This document shows, one piece after another, positions 1-6,625 of a stretch of DNA of 14,044 bases. The notes under the pieces were generated by a model, which saw nothing but the letters and a program-made list of their open reading frames with translations, did no database searches and was not told the origin of the DNA. The position numbers and the translations under genes were made by a program. The DNA lies in NCBI GenBank assembly GCA_016794075.1, contig JAEUKU010000375.1, positions 1 to 14,044 of the forward strand, written 5' to 3'. Position 1 is the stretch's first letter, and every line of letters starts with the position of its first letter. The DNA is from Rhodospirillaceae bacterium (GTDB taxonomy: Bacteria; Pseudomonadota; Alphaproteobacteria; Dongiales; Dongiaceae).

Positions 1-138
1 CTGGCGGTGAAAGGCAAGGCGCGGGCAGAGATCCTGCACAACTTCGAGCACCGCATCCACAACAGCCCGGAGACCGAATTCCGCACCGCGCTCAACGAGG
101 TGCACAAGATCGCCCTGCTGCGCTTGCGGGATTTGTAG
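1..138 (+). CDS. uraD: OHCU decarboxylase (UraD), C-terminal fragment
   Basis: Only the last 45 codons lie in the window, read in frame 1 and ending at TAG 136-138. The visible tail runs from a basic start (VKGKARAEIL) through a helix with HRIHNSPETEF to the C-terminal helix EVHKIALLRLRDL. This closely resembles the C-terminus of 2-oxo-4-hydroxy-4-carboxy-5-ureidoimidazoline decarboxylase (conserved pattern: R..IL..FE.R..N....E...AL.E...IA.LRL.DL). That enzyme works in the cytosol at the last step of urate oxidation, giving (S)-allantoin. The catalytic His/Glu/Arg residues lie upstream, outside the window, so activity cannot be judged. The next gene starts 57 bp downstream on the same strand but has a different metabolic role. 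The family call rests on a short stretch recognised by eye. Confidence 0.75.
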   Translation: MAVKGKARAEILHNFEHRIHNSPETEFRTALNEVHKIALLRLRDL

Positions 139-195
139 CCAGCCATATTGACCGCGCCTCCGTCGCCGCTATCGTGGCGGCAGGGAGGAGCGTCC

Positions 196-1899
196 ATGAC
201 CCAGAAAGACGAGTCACTCGACAGCCGCCATGTGAAGGCGGGTCCGGAGCGCGCGCCGCATCGCGCCTTCTACTACGCCATGGGCCTGACCGAGCAGGAC
301 ATCGCCAGGCCCTTCGTCGGCGTGGTGTCGAGCTGGAACGAATCCGCACCTTGCAACACGGCGCTGAAGGCGCATGCGGAGATCGCCAAGCGCGGGGTGA
401 GCGCGGCAGGCGGCACGCCGCGCGAATTCGTCACCATCACCGTGACCGACGGCATCGCCATGGGCCATTCCGGCATGAAGGCCTCGCTGGTCAGCCGCGA
501 GACCATCGCGGATTCGGTCGAGCTCTCGGTGCGCGGCCATTGCTACGATGCACTGGTGGCGATCGCCGGCTGCGACAAGACCCTGCCAGCGATGATGATG
601 GCGATGGTGCGGCTGAACGTGCCGGCGATCTTCATGTATGGCGGCTCGATCCTGCCAGGCAATTTCCACGGCAAGGACGTCACCGTGCAAGACGTCTACG
701 AGGCGGTCGGCAAGTACCAATCCGGCCAGATGAAGCTCGAGGAACTGACCGCGCTGGAGAAGATCGCCTGCCCCTCGGCCGGAGCCTGCGGCGGGCAGTT
801 CACCGCCAACACAATGGCCTGCGTCTCCGAGGCGATCGGGTTGGCGCTACCGGGCTCGTCCTCGCCGCCGGCGGTGATCGCCGAGCGCGAGGCCTTCGCC
901 TATCGCTCGGGCGAGGCGGTGATGCGGCTGCTGAAAAGCGACCTGCGGCCGCGCGACATCGTCACGCGCAAGGCGCTGGAGAACGCGGCGGCGGTGGTGG
1001 CCGCGACCGGCGGATCGACCAACGGGTTGCTGCATTTGCCCGCAATCGCCAACGAGGCGGGGATCGACTTCGACATCTTCGAGATCGAGAAGGTGCTGAA
1101 GCGCACGCCCTACATCGCCGATCTGAAGCCGGGCGGCCGCTATGTCGCCAGCGATCTGCACAAGGCGGGCGGCGTCACCCAAGTGCTGAAGGCGCTGCTC
1201 GAGGGCGGCTTCCTGCATGGCGACGCGCTGACCGTCAGCGGCAAGACCATGGCGGAGAACCTGAAGGACGTGCAGTTCCGCGGCGACCAGGACGTGGTGC
1301 GGCCGATCTCCAATCCGCTGGCGCCGAATGGCGGCGTGCTGGTGCTGAAAGGCAACCTGGCGCCGGACGGCGCGGTGGTGAAGGTGGCCGGCCTCGCCAG
1401 CACCAGGTTCCGGGGCACGGCCTTGTGTTTCGACCGCGAGGAGGACGCCGCGGCGGCGGTGCAGCAGCGCGCCTACAAGGCCGGCGACGTCATTGTCATC
1501 CGCTATGAGGGGCCGAAAGGCGGGCCGGGCATGCGCGAGATGCTGGCGCTGACCGCCGCCATCTACGGTCAGGGCATGGGCCAGAAGGTGGCCCTCATCA
1601 CCGATGGCCGTTTCTCCGGCGCCACGCGCGGCTTCTGCATCGGCCATGTGGCGCCCGAGGCAGCTTTGGGCGGCCCGATCGGGCTGCTCCGCGACGGCGA
1701 CATCATCGAGATCGACGCGGAACAGGCGCTGATCAAGGTCGAGCTGTCCGACGCGGAACTGGTGCAGCGCCGTGCGGCCTGGCAGCCGCGCCCGGCGCAA
1801 TACCAATCGGGCGCCATCTGGCGCTATGGGGAGACGGTCTCCTCGCCGCGCTATGGCGCCGTGACCCATCCCGGTCCTGGCAAGCAGGCCGCCGAATAG
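196..1899 (+). CDS. ilvD: Dihydroxy-acid dehydratase (IlvD/Edd family)
   Basis: This 567-residue enzyme dehydrates 2,3-dihydroxy-acids to 2-keto acids, the third common step of valine, leucine and isoleucine synthesis, in the cytosol. Three conserved cysteines fit Fe-S cluster ligation: C53 (in SAPCNT), C126 (in GCDKTLP) and C198 (in GACGGQFTANTM). K128 in CDK is the expected carbamylated Mg2+ ligand, with D85 in VTDGIAMG. The C-terminal beta-barrel carries TDGRFSGATRG, with the proposed catalytic Ser at 474. All hallmarks are intact. The length matches the roughly 560-570-residue class, usually [2Fe-2S], rather than the longer E. coli IlvD. I chose ATG 196 because GGGAGGAG lies just upstream; an in-frame TTG at 148 has no such site. 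Family members also include sugar-acid dehydratases, so a paralogue acting on another acid is possible. The neighbouring gene is coupled at its stop codon. Confidence 0.93.
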   Translation: MTQKDESLDSRHVKAGPERAPHRAFYYAMGLTEQDIARPFVGVVSSWNESAPCNTALKAHAEIAKRGVSAAGGTPREFVTITVTDGIAMGHSGMKASLVSRETIADSVELSVRGHCYDALVAIAGCDKTLPAMMMAMVRLNVPAIFMYGGSILPGNFHGKDVTVQDVYEAVGKYQSGQMKLEELTALEKIACPSAGACGGQFTANTMACVSEAIGLALPGSSSPPAVIAEREAFAYRSGEAVMRLLKSDLRPRDIVTRKALENAAAVVAATGGSTNGLLHLPAIANEAGIDFDIFEIEKVLKRTPYIADLKPGGRYVASDLHKAGGVTQVLKALLEGGFLHGDALTVSGKTMAENLKDVQFRGDQDVVRPISNPLAPNGGVLVLKGNLAPDGAVVKVAGLASTRFRGTALCFDREEDAAAAVQQRAYKAGDVIVIRYEGPKGGPGMREMLALTAAIYGQGMGQKVALITDGRFSGATRGFCIGHVAPEAALGGPIGLLRDGDIIEIDAEQALIKVELSDAELVQRRAAWQPRPAQYQSGAIWRYGETVSSPRYGAVTHPGPGKQAAE

Positions 1900-1901
1900 T
1901 G

Positions 1902-2240
1902 ATGGAAGGGGACCGCATCCGCAGCTACGTGGAGTTCTGGCCGTTCTACCTGCGCGAGCATGGCAAGCCGGCGACGCGGCGCTGGCACTTTTTCGGCAGC
2001 ACGCTGGTGCTGGTGTTCCTCGCCTTGTTCCTCGCGGGGCAGGGCTGGGGCTGGCTCATCGCCATCCCGTTCGCGGGTTACGGCCCAGCCTGGTTCGCGC
2101 ACTTCTTCGTGGAGCACAACAAGCCGGCGACCTTCCGCTATCCGCTGTGGTCGCTCGTCAGCGATGCGCGCATGTACGCCTTGTGGCTGAGCGGAAGTCT
2201 CGGCCGCGAACTGCGCAAGGCCGGGCTCGCCGAAGATTGA
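1902..2240 (+). CDS. Mpo1-like / DUF962 membrane protein
   Basis: A 112-residue protein of the Mpo1-like (DUF962, YGL010w-type) family. Family signatures are visible: FWPFYLREHGKPATRRWHFF at the N-terminus, then two hydrophobic stretches (about residues 31-45 and 49-62). These are followed by GYGPAWFAHFFVEHNKPATF, YPLWSLVSD and an amphipathic C-terminus. The conserved His residues (REH, HFF, AHFF, EHN) are those proposed to bind Fe2+ in yeast Mpo1, a dioxygenase in alpha-oxidation of 2-hydroxy fatty acids. A lipid-related function in this bacterium is therefore an inference from the family. The ilvD stop TAG (1897-1899) is followed directly by GTG (1899) and ATG (1902); either could start it, and I prefer ATG. 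With essentially no intergenic space, translation is probably coupled to ilvD, although no metabolic link is obvious. Confidence 0.85.
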   Translation: MEGDRIRSYVEFWPFYLREHGKPATRRWHFFGSTLVLVFLALFLAGQGWGWLIAIPFAGYGPAWFAHFFVEHNKPATFRYPLWSLVSDARMYALWLSGSLGRELRKAGLAED

Positions 2241-2298
2241 GATGGGCTTCGGGTGGGCGGATCAGGCTTGGGCAATTGAACCGCGACGCCGACATGAA

Positions 2299-2326
2299 AA
2301 CGGCGGCCCGGCACGGGGCCGCCGTT
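2299..2326 (-). terminator. Rho-independent terminator of the lipoprotein gene
   Basis: A perfect 11-bp inverted repeat (arms AACGGCGGCCC at 2299-2309 and GGGCCGCCGTT at 2316-2326) has a 6-nt loop. Read on the minus strand the stem runs into TTTTC, giving the GC stem plus U-tract of an intrinsic terminator. It lies 22 bp beyond the lipoprotein stop. On the plus strand the stem is not followed by a T run, so termination of the converging Mpo1-like transcript would be weaker. Confidence 0.8.
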
Positions 2327-2347
2327 GCGTCGCGGATGCGCGCCGGA

Positions 2348-2545
2348 TCAGCGCGCGGGATATTCGACGCGCTCGGAGTTCTCGTAGAACACGCGATGAT
2401 CCGTCGGGCTGTAATAGGCCGCGACCCGCGGCGCGGCGCTGGGCCGTGCGGGATCCGGCAGCAATTCGGGCGCGATGTAGTCGAGGGAGCAGCCGGACAG
2501 GCCGGCAACGGCCGCGACCAAGCCTGAAAGCACAAAAGCCCGCAT
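2348..2545 (-). CDS. Small predicted lipoprotein, function unknown
   Basis: A 65-residue protein with a short type II signal peptide: MRAFVLSG, hydrophobic core LVAAVAGL, then lipobox LSGC with the lipidated cysteine at position 19. After cleavage the mature part would be only about 47 residues, Pro/Ala-rich (APELLPDPARPSAAPR) and then polar/aromatic (VAAYYSPTDHRVFYENSERVEYPAR), with no domain I recognise. The start ATG 2545 is supported by a GGAGG Shine-Dalgarno 5 bp upstream; an in-frame upstream start would disrupt the signal peptide. The gene has its own terminator and stands alone between convergent and tandem neighbours, so it is probably monocistronic. It should be anchored in the inner or outer membrane. 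The role is unknown. Confidence 0.75.
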   Translation of the reverse strand: MRAFVLSGLVAAVAGLSGCSLDYIAPELLPDPARPSAAPRVAAYYSPTDHRVFYENSERVEYPAR

Positions 2546-2703
2546 AGTGACCTCCACATCAATTCTTCCTGCCAACTATCGCGCCGACCGGTTACCGGAA
2601 CGTATACAGCCAGTATTAACCATAGTCGCGCGCATGGCCGGATCGGCTTGATCGTAGAGCGTGTCCGGCGTCGATTCCACTCCTCGCACCGCGTCTTTGC
2701 GGC
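2546..2703. other. Intergenic region between glycosyltransferase end and lipoprotein start
   Basis: About 160 bp without a gene. It holds the lipoprotein ribosome binding site (minus-strand GGAGG near 2551-2555) and an 11-bp palindrome CCGGT-T-ACCGG at 2588-2598. A locally AT-rich patch (2599-2625, GTATAC, TTAACC) probably contains the minus-strand lipoprotein promoter, but no clear -35/-10 pair stands out. I see no terminator hairpin for the glycosyltransferase. Confidence 0.4.
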
Positions 2704-4287
2704 CTATCCGAGCCGGTCGTGCAGCCAAATCCGCGCCCGCAGATAAGCCGTCGCAAGCGCCGATCCGAGGCGGTGGCGCATGCGCAGATGGCGGAGTGCG
2801 GCGGAGCGCTTCAGCTGTCGCGGCGGCAGACGCAGGACCAGGGCGGTGGCGCGGCAGAGTTCGTCCTCGCCGTCGATGCCGCGGGCCAGGGCGGAAATGA
2901 TCGCGCAGAGGTTTTCGCGCTTCGCGACTGCGCCGGACTGCGCGAGCCAGTAACGGATGTCGGCCGGAGCGAGGCCTGGAGCCGTGGCGGTGGCGCGGGT
3001 CAGCAGGGGCTCCAGGTCTTCCGCCAGCCGGCTGAGCGGCGCGGACGGCCCAGCAGAGCGCACGCTCCGCCCCAGCTCATGTCGCAGGATGGCCAGCAGC
3101 GGTAGCGGCGTGGGGTCGCCGGATGGCGCCTCCGCGCATATGCGCGCGACATGCCGACGAAAGGTCGCGACGTCCTTCTCGACCAGCGCGGAGGATGTTC
3201 CGGCGATCGGGCGGTCCTGATTCCTGCGGGCGCGTTTCAGCATGGTGCGCACATACGCCCAGAATTGCGGGTGCTGCATCAGGTCGACGGCGCTGCGCAG
3301 CGCCATTGCGATGTCCGGTCCGCTGTCGGCCCGCCGTCGGCTGTGCAGGGAATCCGGCGGACGCCGCCGCACCAGCAGTGGCTTGTCGACGGCGACCGCC
3401 TTGGCGCCGCGCAGCGCAAGGCGGAACCAGTAGCGGAAATCTTCCGTGCGCGGCAGGTCAGTGTCGAAACGATCGGCCGCCAGGACCACCCATCGCGGCA
3501 ACATGGCGCTCGACATCAGGAAAGGATATCGCAGCACGGTGGCCCGGAGCAGATCGGTCGTGGGGCAATCCTGATTCCCCGCCGGCGGCGGCCCGGCGAC
3601 GGCGGACCCGTCTGGCAGCACGGTGACATGTCTTGCAAAGCACAGTTCGGCATCCGCAACGACGCGAAAGGCCGCGAGCTTCGCGGAGATCGCATCGGGC
3701 TCCAGCAGATTGTCCGAGTCGAGGAAATGGATGAAGTCGCCGCGGGCGGCGGCGATGCCCGCGTTGCGCGCGCTGGCCACGCCACCATTTGATTGCCGCT
3801 GAACGCGGACCGTTGAGCCGAAATTACGCAGCGCCGCGGCCGGGTCGTCTGTCGAACCGTCGTCCACGACGAGAACCTCCAGTGGACGCCAATCCTGCGC
3901 CAGGCAACTCTCGACCGCCTCGATCACCATGGCGGCGCGATTGAAGACCGGAATGAGGATGGTGACCGCCGGCCGCAGCGCGTCCACCTGCGGTGCCAGC
4001 AGGTGACCCAGCATGCGCGCATGGAAAGCGGCGCGCACCCTTTCCGCGGCGTGCTCGGACATTTTCCGCAGATGCCAGAGCGGCGCGGGGAGCGGGCAAG
4101 GACGGGCCACGAGCCCGGCAGCTGCAGGGCGGGAGGTCCATTCGGCGCACCATGCCTCCAGGATCGGCGCGACCGGCGCCGGCAAGGGCGCGCCGCTTTC
4201 GGCACAAGCGGCCAGTGCGGAGAGCGCGGTTGCCCGCGCCGTGTCGGTCAGGGCAAATCCGGCCGGCGGCATCCCGGGGTCGTTCAT
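2704..4287 (-). CDS. Family 2 glycosyltransferase (GT-A fold)
   Basis: A 527-residue predicted inverting glycosyltransferase. The GT2 core starts near residue 107: VTILIPVFNRAAMVIEAVES, then LEVLVVDDGSTDD (D142/D143), NGGVASARNAGIAAARGDFIHFLDSD with the metal-binding DxD-like motif at D190-D192, and a likely acceptor/catalytic TEDFRYWFR at 281-289. It would transfer a sugar from a nucleotide-sugar to an envelope acceptor on the cytoplasmic side; the sugar cannot be predicted. About 105 residues precede the core and about 220 follow it, both without a recognised domain or membrane segment, so it is longer than a minimal GT2. I chose ATG 4287 because it overlaps the upstream acyltransferase stop as ATGA, the hallmark of translational coupling. 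An in-frame extension upstream would lie inside that gene. Confidence 0.88.
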   Translation of the reverse strand: MNDPGMPPAGFALTDTARATALSALAACAESGAPLPAPVAPILEAWCAEWTSRPAAAGLVARPCPLPAPLWHLRKMSEHAAERVRAAFHARMLGHLLAPQVDALRPAVTILIPVFNRAAMVIEAVESCLAQDWRPLEVLVVDDGSTDDPAAALRNFGSTVRVQRQSNGGVASARNAGIAAARGDFIHFLDSDNLLEPDAISAKLAAFRVVADAELCFARHVTVLPDGSAVAGPPPAGNQDCPTTDLLRATVLRYPFLMSSAMLPRWVVLAADRFDTDLPRTEDFRYWFRLALRGAKAVAVDKPLLVRRRPPDSLHSRRRADSGPDIAMALRSAVDLMQHPQFWAYVRTMLKRARRNQDRPIAGTSSALVEKDVATFRRHVARICAEAPSGDPTPLPLLAILRHELGRSVRSAGPSAPLSRLAEDLEPLLTRATATAPGLAPADIRYWLAQSGAVAKRENLCAIISALARGIDGEDELCRATALVLRLPPRQLKRSAALRHLRMRHRLGSALATAYLRARIWLHDRLG

Positions 4288-5270
4288 GCGGGCCGCCATT
4301 CCTTCCAGCCGCGCCACTGATCCGGATGAGCGGCAATCCAAGGTTCGTGACGTTTCAAATACTCCGCGGCCGCGGCGCACGCCGTGTCGCGCCGATCCGT
4401 ACCCGGCCGGAGTGCGATCGGAGGTTCCACCGCGACGCGAAATCCGCCATCCGGCCGGCGTATCGTGAACACGGGCAACAGCGCAGCGCCGGTGCGGGCT
4501 GCCAGGCGTGGCGCGCCGAGGGCGATGCGGATCCGTCCACCAAGCAAGGCCGCTTCGGCCAGGTCATTGCCCTCCCACGCGCCGGCGGTGATCGACAGCA
4601 GGCGGTTTTCATCCAGCACAAGGAGCATCCGCCGCATGGCCGCTGCGGGATTGTGCCGGTCGAACACGACGCGGGAGTCGAGGTAGCGATCCTCCGCCGC
4701 GCAGCGCACCGGATTGAGCAGGGCGACGCCGAGACGGGTCTTGGAGAAGCCATGCTCGGGCCGGCTCATATGCGTGACCGGCTTTCCGCATGCGGCCAGG
4801 GCCATCTTGGTGACGTTGCTGTTGAAGGCGAAATGCCCGACCCAGAGAACGGCGCCGCGACCCGCGGCCAGCGCCGCATCCAGATGCTCGGCGCCGGTCA
4901 GCGTGATCTGCGGCCGCCAGGCGCCGGGGACCAAGGCCCGCAAGTTCTGCAGCCGCAATTCATAGACCGCCGCCTGGAGTTCGACGGCGATCGCGCGTGC
5001 CCGCGTCGGATCTATGCCAAGGCAGTGGCGGATGGCCTCCGTGTTGCGCGCCAGGGCGCGCCGGTCGACAACGGGCGTCCTGGCCAACAGGCGGCAGAGG
5101 CGCGGCCAGCATGCCTCCGGCAGCAGCCATGCGGCGGGAAGCAGTCCTGCCAGAGATGCGCCGATCACGAGGTCGTCGCGATTGCTTAGCGGCCGGGGCG
5201 CCGGGTCGCGGCGGCGGCGCAGGTAACGCGCCGCAGGACGAGGAACTCCGTCGTCCGCCGCAGACGTCAT
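4284..5270 (-). CDS. LpxL/HtrB-superfamily (LPLAT) acyltransferase, atypical active site
   Basis: A 328-residue protein resembling lipid A late acyltransferases. An N-terminal basic region precedes a hydrophobic segment (about residues 34-52, LVIGASLAGLLPAAWLLP). A helical domain (EAIRHCLG... LQNLRALV) follows, then the acyltransferase core with RGAVLWVGHFAFNSN (H146), MSRPEHGFSKT, and the C-terminal HPDQWRGWKEW typical of the family. In true LpxL-type enzymes the catalytic motif is HX4(D/E); here the residue five after H146 is Ser151, so the acidic partner is missing and activity or chemistry may differ. It ends in an ATGA overlap with the glycosyltransferase, so the two probably act on the same envelope glycolipid or polysaccharide. 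ATG 5270 has no strong ribosome binding site, so the exact start is less certain. The substrate is unknown. Confidence 0.75.
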   Translation of the reverse strand: MTSAADDGVPRPAARYLRRRRDPAPRPLSNRDDLVIGASLAGLLPAAWLLPEACWPRLCRLLARTPVVDRRALARNTEAIRHCLGIDPTRARAIAVELQAAVYELRLQNLRALVPGAWRPQITLTGAEHLDAALAAGRGAVLWVGHFAFNSNVTKMALAACGKPVTHMSRPEHGFSKTRLGVALLNPVRCAAEDRYLDSRVVFDRHNPAAAMRRMLLVLDENRLLSITAGAWEGNDLAEAALLGGRIRIALGAPRLAARTGAALLPVFTIRRPDGGFRVAVEPPIALRPGTDRRDTACAAAAEYLKRHEPWIAAHPDQWRGWKEWRPA

Positions 5271-5310
5271 CGCGCGGCCGGTATCGCGCGGCCCGCCGCC
5301 CCGGTTTCGA

Positions 5311-5327
5311 AAGCTGCTCCACAGCTT
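5311..5327 (-). other. Short hairpin downstream of tRNA-Arg
   Basis: A perfect 6-bp inverted repeat AAGCTG/CAGCTT has a 5-nt loop and lies 38 bp past the tRNA-Arg 3' end in the direction of transcription. It has no proper T tract, so it may be a processing or weak termination hairpin, or nothing. Position is the main argument. Confidence 0.25.
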
Positions 5328-5364
5328 GAGGGGGGATGCATGCCTGGCGCCTTACCTGCGGAAG

Positions 5365-5441
5365 TGGCGACCCCGGCGTGATTCGAACACGCGACCTGCT
5401 GCTTAGAAGGCAGCTGCTCTATCCAGCTGAGCTACGGGGTC
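5365..5441 (-). tRNA. tRNA-Arg(UCU), CCA encoded
   Basis: The minus strand folds as a complete cloverleaf. The acceptor stem GACCCCG/CGGGGTC has 7 pairs, the D arm is GCTC/GAGC, and the anticodon stem GCTGC/GCAGC encloses loop CTTCTAA. The anticodon is TCT (plus-strand aga at 5405-5407) and would read AGA/AGG arginine codons. The T arm is GCGTG-TTCGAAT-CACGC, with discriminator G and a genomically encoded CCA at 5367-5365. It starts only 12 bp after the stop of the NDUFS4-like gene, so co-transcription with it and tRNA processing from the shared transcript are likely. Confidence 0.95.
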
Positions 5442-5453
5442 GTTTTTCCTGGC

Positions 5454-5759
5454 TCAATGGGTCCAGCGGCCGACACGATCATAGCGGAAATTGTCGGCAT
5501 AGGCGCGCGTCTGCAGGCGGTGCGGCTTCGGCTCCTCGACCGTGTAGGCGAAGCCCTCGCGCTCGGCATAGGCGATCGCCTCCTCCTTGGTGTCGAATTT
5601 CAGCGTGACCTGCTGGCGCGTGTTGTCGGTCGCGGTCCAGCCCATCAGGGGGTCGGCCTCGCGCCGCACGGCGACGTCGTATTGCAGGACCCACTCCTTG
5701 GTCTTGCCCTTGCCCGATTGCATGGCGTTGCGCGCCGGCTTGAAGATGCGAACCTGCAT
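5454..5759 (-). CDS. NADH:ubiquinone oxidoreductase accessory subunit, NDUFS4-like
   Basis: A 101-residue protein of the ETC complex I subunit family (NDUFS4/18-kDa AQDQ-type, PF04800-like). Visible landmarks are the start MQVRIFKPARNAMQSGKGKT, then KEWVLQYDV, DPLMGWTATDNTRQQVTLKF (the strongly conserved region), FDTKEEAIAYAEREG and the C-terminus YADNFRYDRVGRWTH. In mitochondria this subunit stabilises the electron-input module of complex I; alphaproteobacteria carry the same accessory subunit. It would sit on the cytoplasmic peripheral arm. I chose ATG 5759 because the family consensus begins there and a GAGG-like site precedes it; a longer in-frame extension would run into the adjacent tRNA-Pro gene. 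No nuo genes are in the window. It is flanked by two tRNA genes on the same strand. Confidence 0.92.
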   Translation of the reverse strand: MQVRIFKPARNAMQSGKGKTKEWVLQYDVAVRREADPLMGWTATDNTRQQVTLKFDTKEEAIAYAEREGFAYTVEEPKPHRLQTRAYADNFRYDRVGRWTH

Positions 5760-5799
5760 GTGCCCTCGTCCCAGGTGGGGTTGGTGAAATCCGGCCGGC

Positions 5800-5876
5800 T
5801 GGTCGGGGCGACTGGATTCGAACCAGCGACACCCTGCTCCCAAAGCAGGTACTCTACCGGGCTGAGCTACGCCCCG
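5800..5876 (-). tRNA. tRNA-Pro(UGG), CCA encoded
   Basis: The minus strand gives acceptor stem CGGGGCG/CGCCCCG, D arm GCTC/GAGT (one G-U pair), and anticodon stem CCTGC/GCAGG around loop TTTGGGA. The anticodon is TGG (plus-strand cca at 5840-5842). The T arm is GCTGG-TTCGAAT-CCAGT (one G-U pair), with discriminator A73 and encoded CCA at 5802-5800. The C1-G72 pair with A73 is the usual bacterial tRNA-Pro identity feature. It is followed 40 bp downstream by the NDUFS4-like start codon. Confidence 0.95.
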
Positions 5877-5899
5877 CCGACCACCGGCAATCGAGCGCG

Positions 5900-5928
5900 A
5901 AGCTATGGAAAGAAAGGGGTTTTTGCAA
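5900..5928 (-). promoter_or_regulatory. Predicted sigma70 promoter of tRNA-Pro
   Basis: On the minus strand, TTGCAA (-35, 4/6 to consensus) is separated by 17 bp from TAGCTT (-10, 3/6). The predicted transcription start falls about 17 nt before the mature tRNA-Pro 5' end. It lies in the only locally AT-rich patch between the LuxR-type gene and the tRNA. It could drive the whole tRNA-Pro / NDUFS4-like / tRNA-Arg unit. Confidence 0.45.
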
Positions 5929-5942
5929 GACCGAGCGCGGTC
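5929..5942 (-). terminator. Possible weak terminator of the LuxR-type gene
   Basis: A 5-bp perfect stem GACCG/CGGTC with a 4-nt loop lies directly past the regulator's stop codon. It is followed on the minus strand by TTGC and an A run rather than a U tract, so intrinsic termination is doubtful. The same bases border the -35 element of the tRNA-Pro promoter. Confidence 0.25.
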
Positions 5943-5947
5943 GCGGG

Positions 5948-6625
5948 CTAGCCGGCGTTTTCCAGCACCTGGGCCTGGATCAGGTCGTGGCGGGAGGCGA
6001 GGACGGCCGCCTGGGTGCGGTTGGCGACCCCCAGCTTGCGCATCAGCCGGTGGATCTGGACCTTGATCGTCGCCTCCTTGGCATTGAGGCGGCGGGCGAT
6101 CTCCTTGTTGGACAGGCCCGCGCCAAGCAGCGCCATGATCTGGACCTCGCGTTGGGTCAGATTGTCGAGGGCGCCGCCGGCCTCGGTATTGGCATGGGCC
6201 CGACTATAGACCAGCTCCGGCGGCAGGTAGGTGTCGCCGCCGGCCGCCATGCGGATCGCCGCCACCAGGACCTCGGCGGAGGCCGAGCTCAGCACGATGC
6301 CCTTCACGCCAAGGCCGGTCAGGCTGGCGGCCGTGGCCGGGGCCACGCTGGTCATGATGAGGACGACGGGCGCCGTCACGCCGCCCTTCAGGAAGTCGCC
6401 AATGCGGCCGAGATCCTCGAAGGAGCAGGGTGTGACGGAGATCGCCAGGACATCGCCGCATTCCGCGTTCGACAGCGCGGCGAAGGCCTGGTTGGCGGTT
6501 TCCGCGCCGGTCACCGAGATGGTCGGATCGGTCTGCCGGATCAGTGCCGCCAGCCCCTCGCGATCAAGGCGGGAGCGGTTGGCCAGCAGGACCCGGAGGG
6601 AGGCGGCAGCGGTGCCGGGCGCCAT
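5948..6625 (-). CDS. LuxR/FixJ-type DNA-binding regulator with degenerate receiver
   Basis: A 225-residue protein with response-regulator architecture: a receiver-like domain (about 10-130) and a C-terminal LuxR/NarL HTH (about 154-212). The HTH is well conserved: LTQREVQIMALLGAGLSNKEIARRL, then ATIKVQIHRLMRKLGVANRTQA. The receiver keeps the fold pattern (RVLLAN...REGLAALI, VVLIMTS, a GIVLSSAS stretch, ending AAGGDTYLPP) but has lost the phosphorylation chemistry. The acidic pair is N16-R17, the phospho-Asp position is Ser63 (DVLAIS), and the conserved Lys is Ser113. T92 remains. It is therefore probably controlled by something other than phosphotransfer, such as ligand, dimerisation or protein contact. 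The start ATG 6625 directly follows the TGA of a 12-codon leader ORF. It is divergent from a mini-MCP/histidine kinase unit. The DNA-binding call is firm; targets are unknown. Confidence 0.88.
   Translation of the reverse strand: MAPGTAAASLRVLLANRSRLDREGLAALIRQTDPTISVTGAETANQAFAALSNAECGDVLAISVTPCSFEDLGRIGDFLKGGVTAPVVLIMTSVAPATAASLTGLGVKGIVLSSASAEVLVAAIRMAAGGDTYLPPELVYSRAHANTEAGGALDNLTQREVQIMALLGAGLSNKEIARRLNAKEATIKVQIHRLMRKLGVANRTQAAVLASRHDLIQAQVLENAG

Noticed and set aside
148..195. Upstream TTG start for the dehydratase giving 16 extra residues
   Set aside because: It lacks a ribosome binding site, and the extra residues do not look like the family N-terminus; ATG 196 has GGGAGGAG in place.
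3993..5189. A 398-codon plus-strand open frame over the acyltransferase/glycosyltransferase junction
   Set aside because: It crosses two well-supported minus-strand genes and encodes low-complexity Arg/Pro/Gly-rich sequence; a shadow frame.
5365..5876. tRNA genes as attachment sites for an integrated element
   Set aside because: No integrase gene and no repeated tRNA 3' end were found in the window, and the neighbours look like core chromosome.
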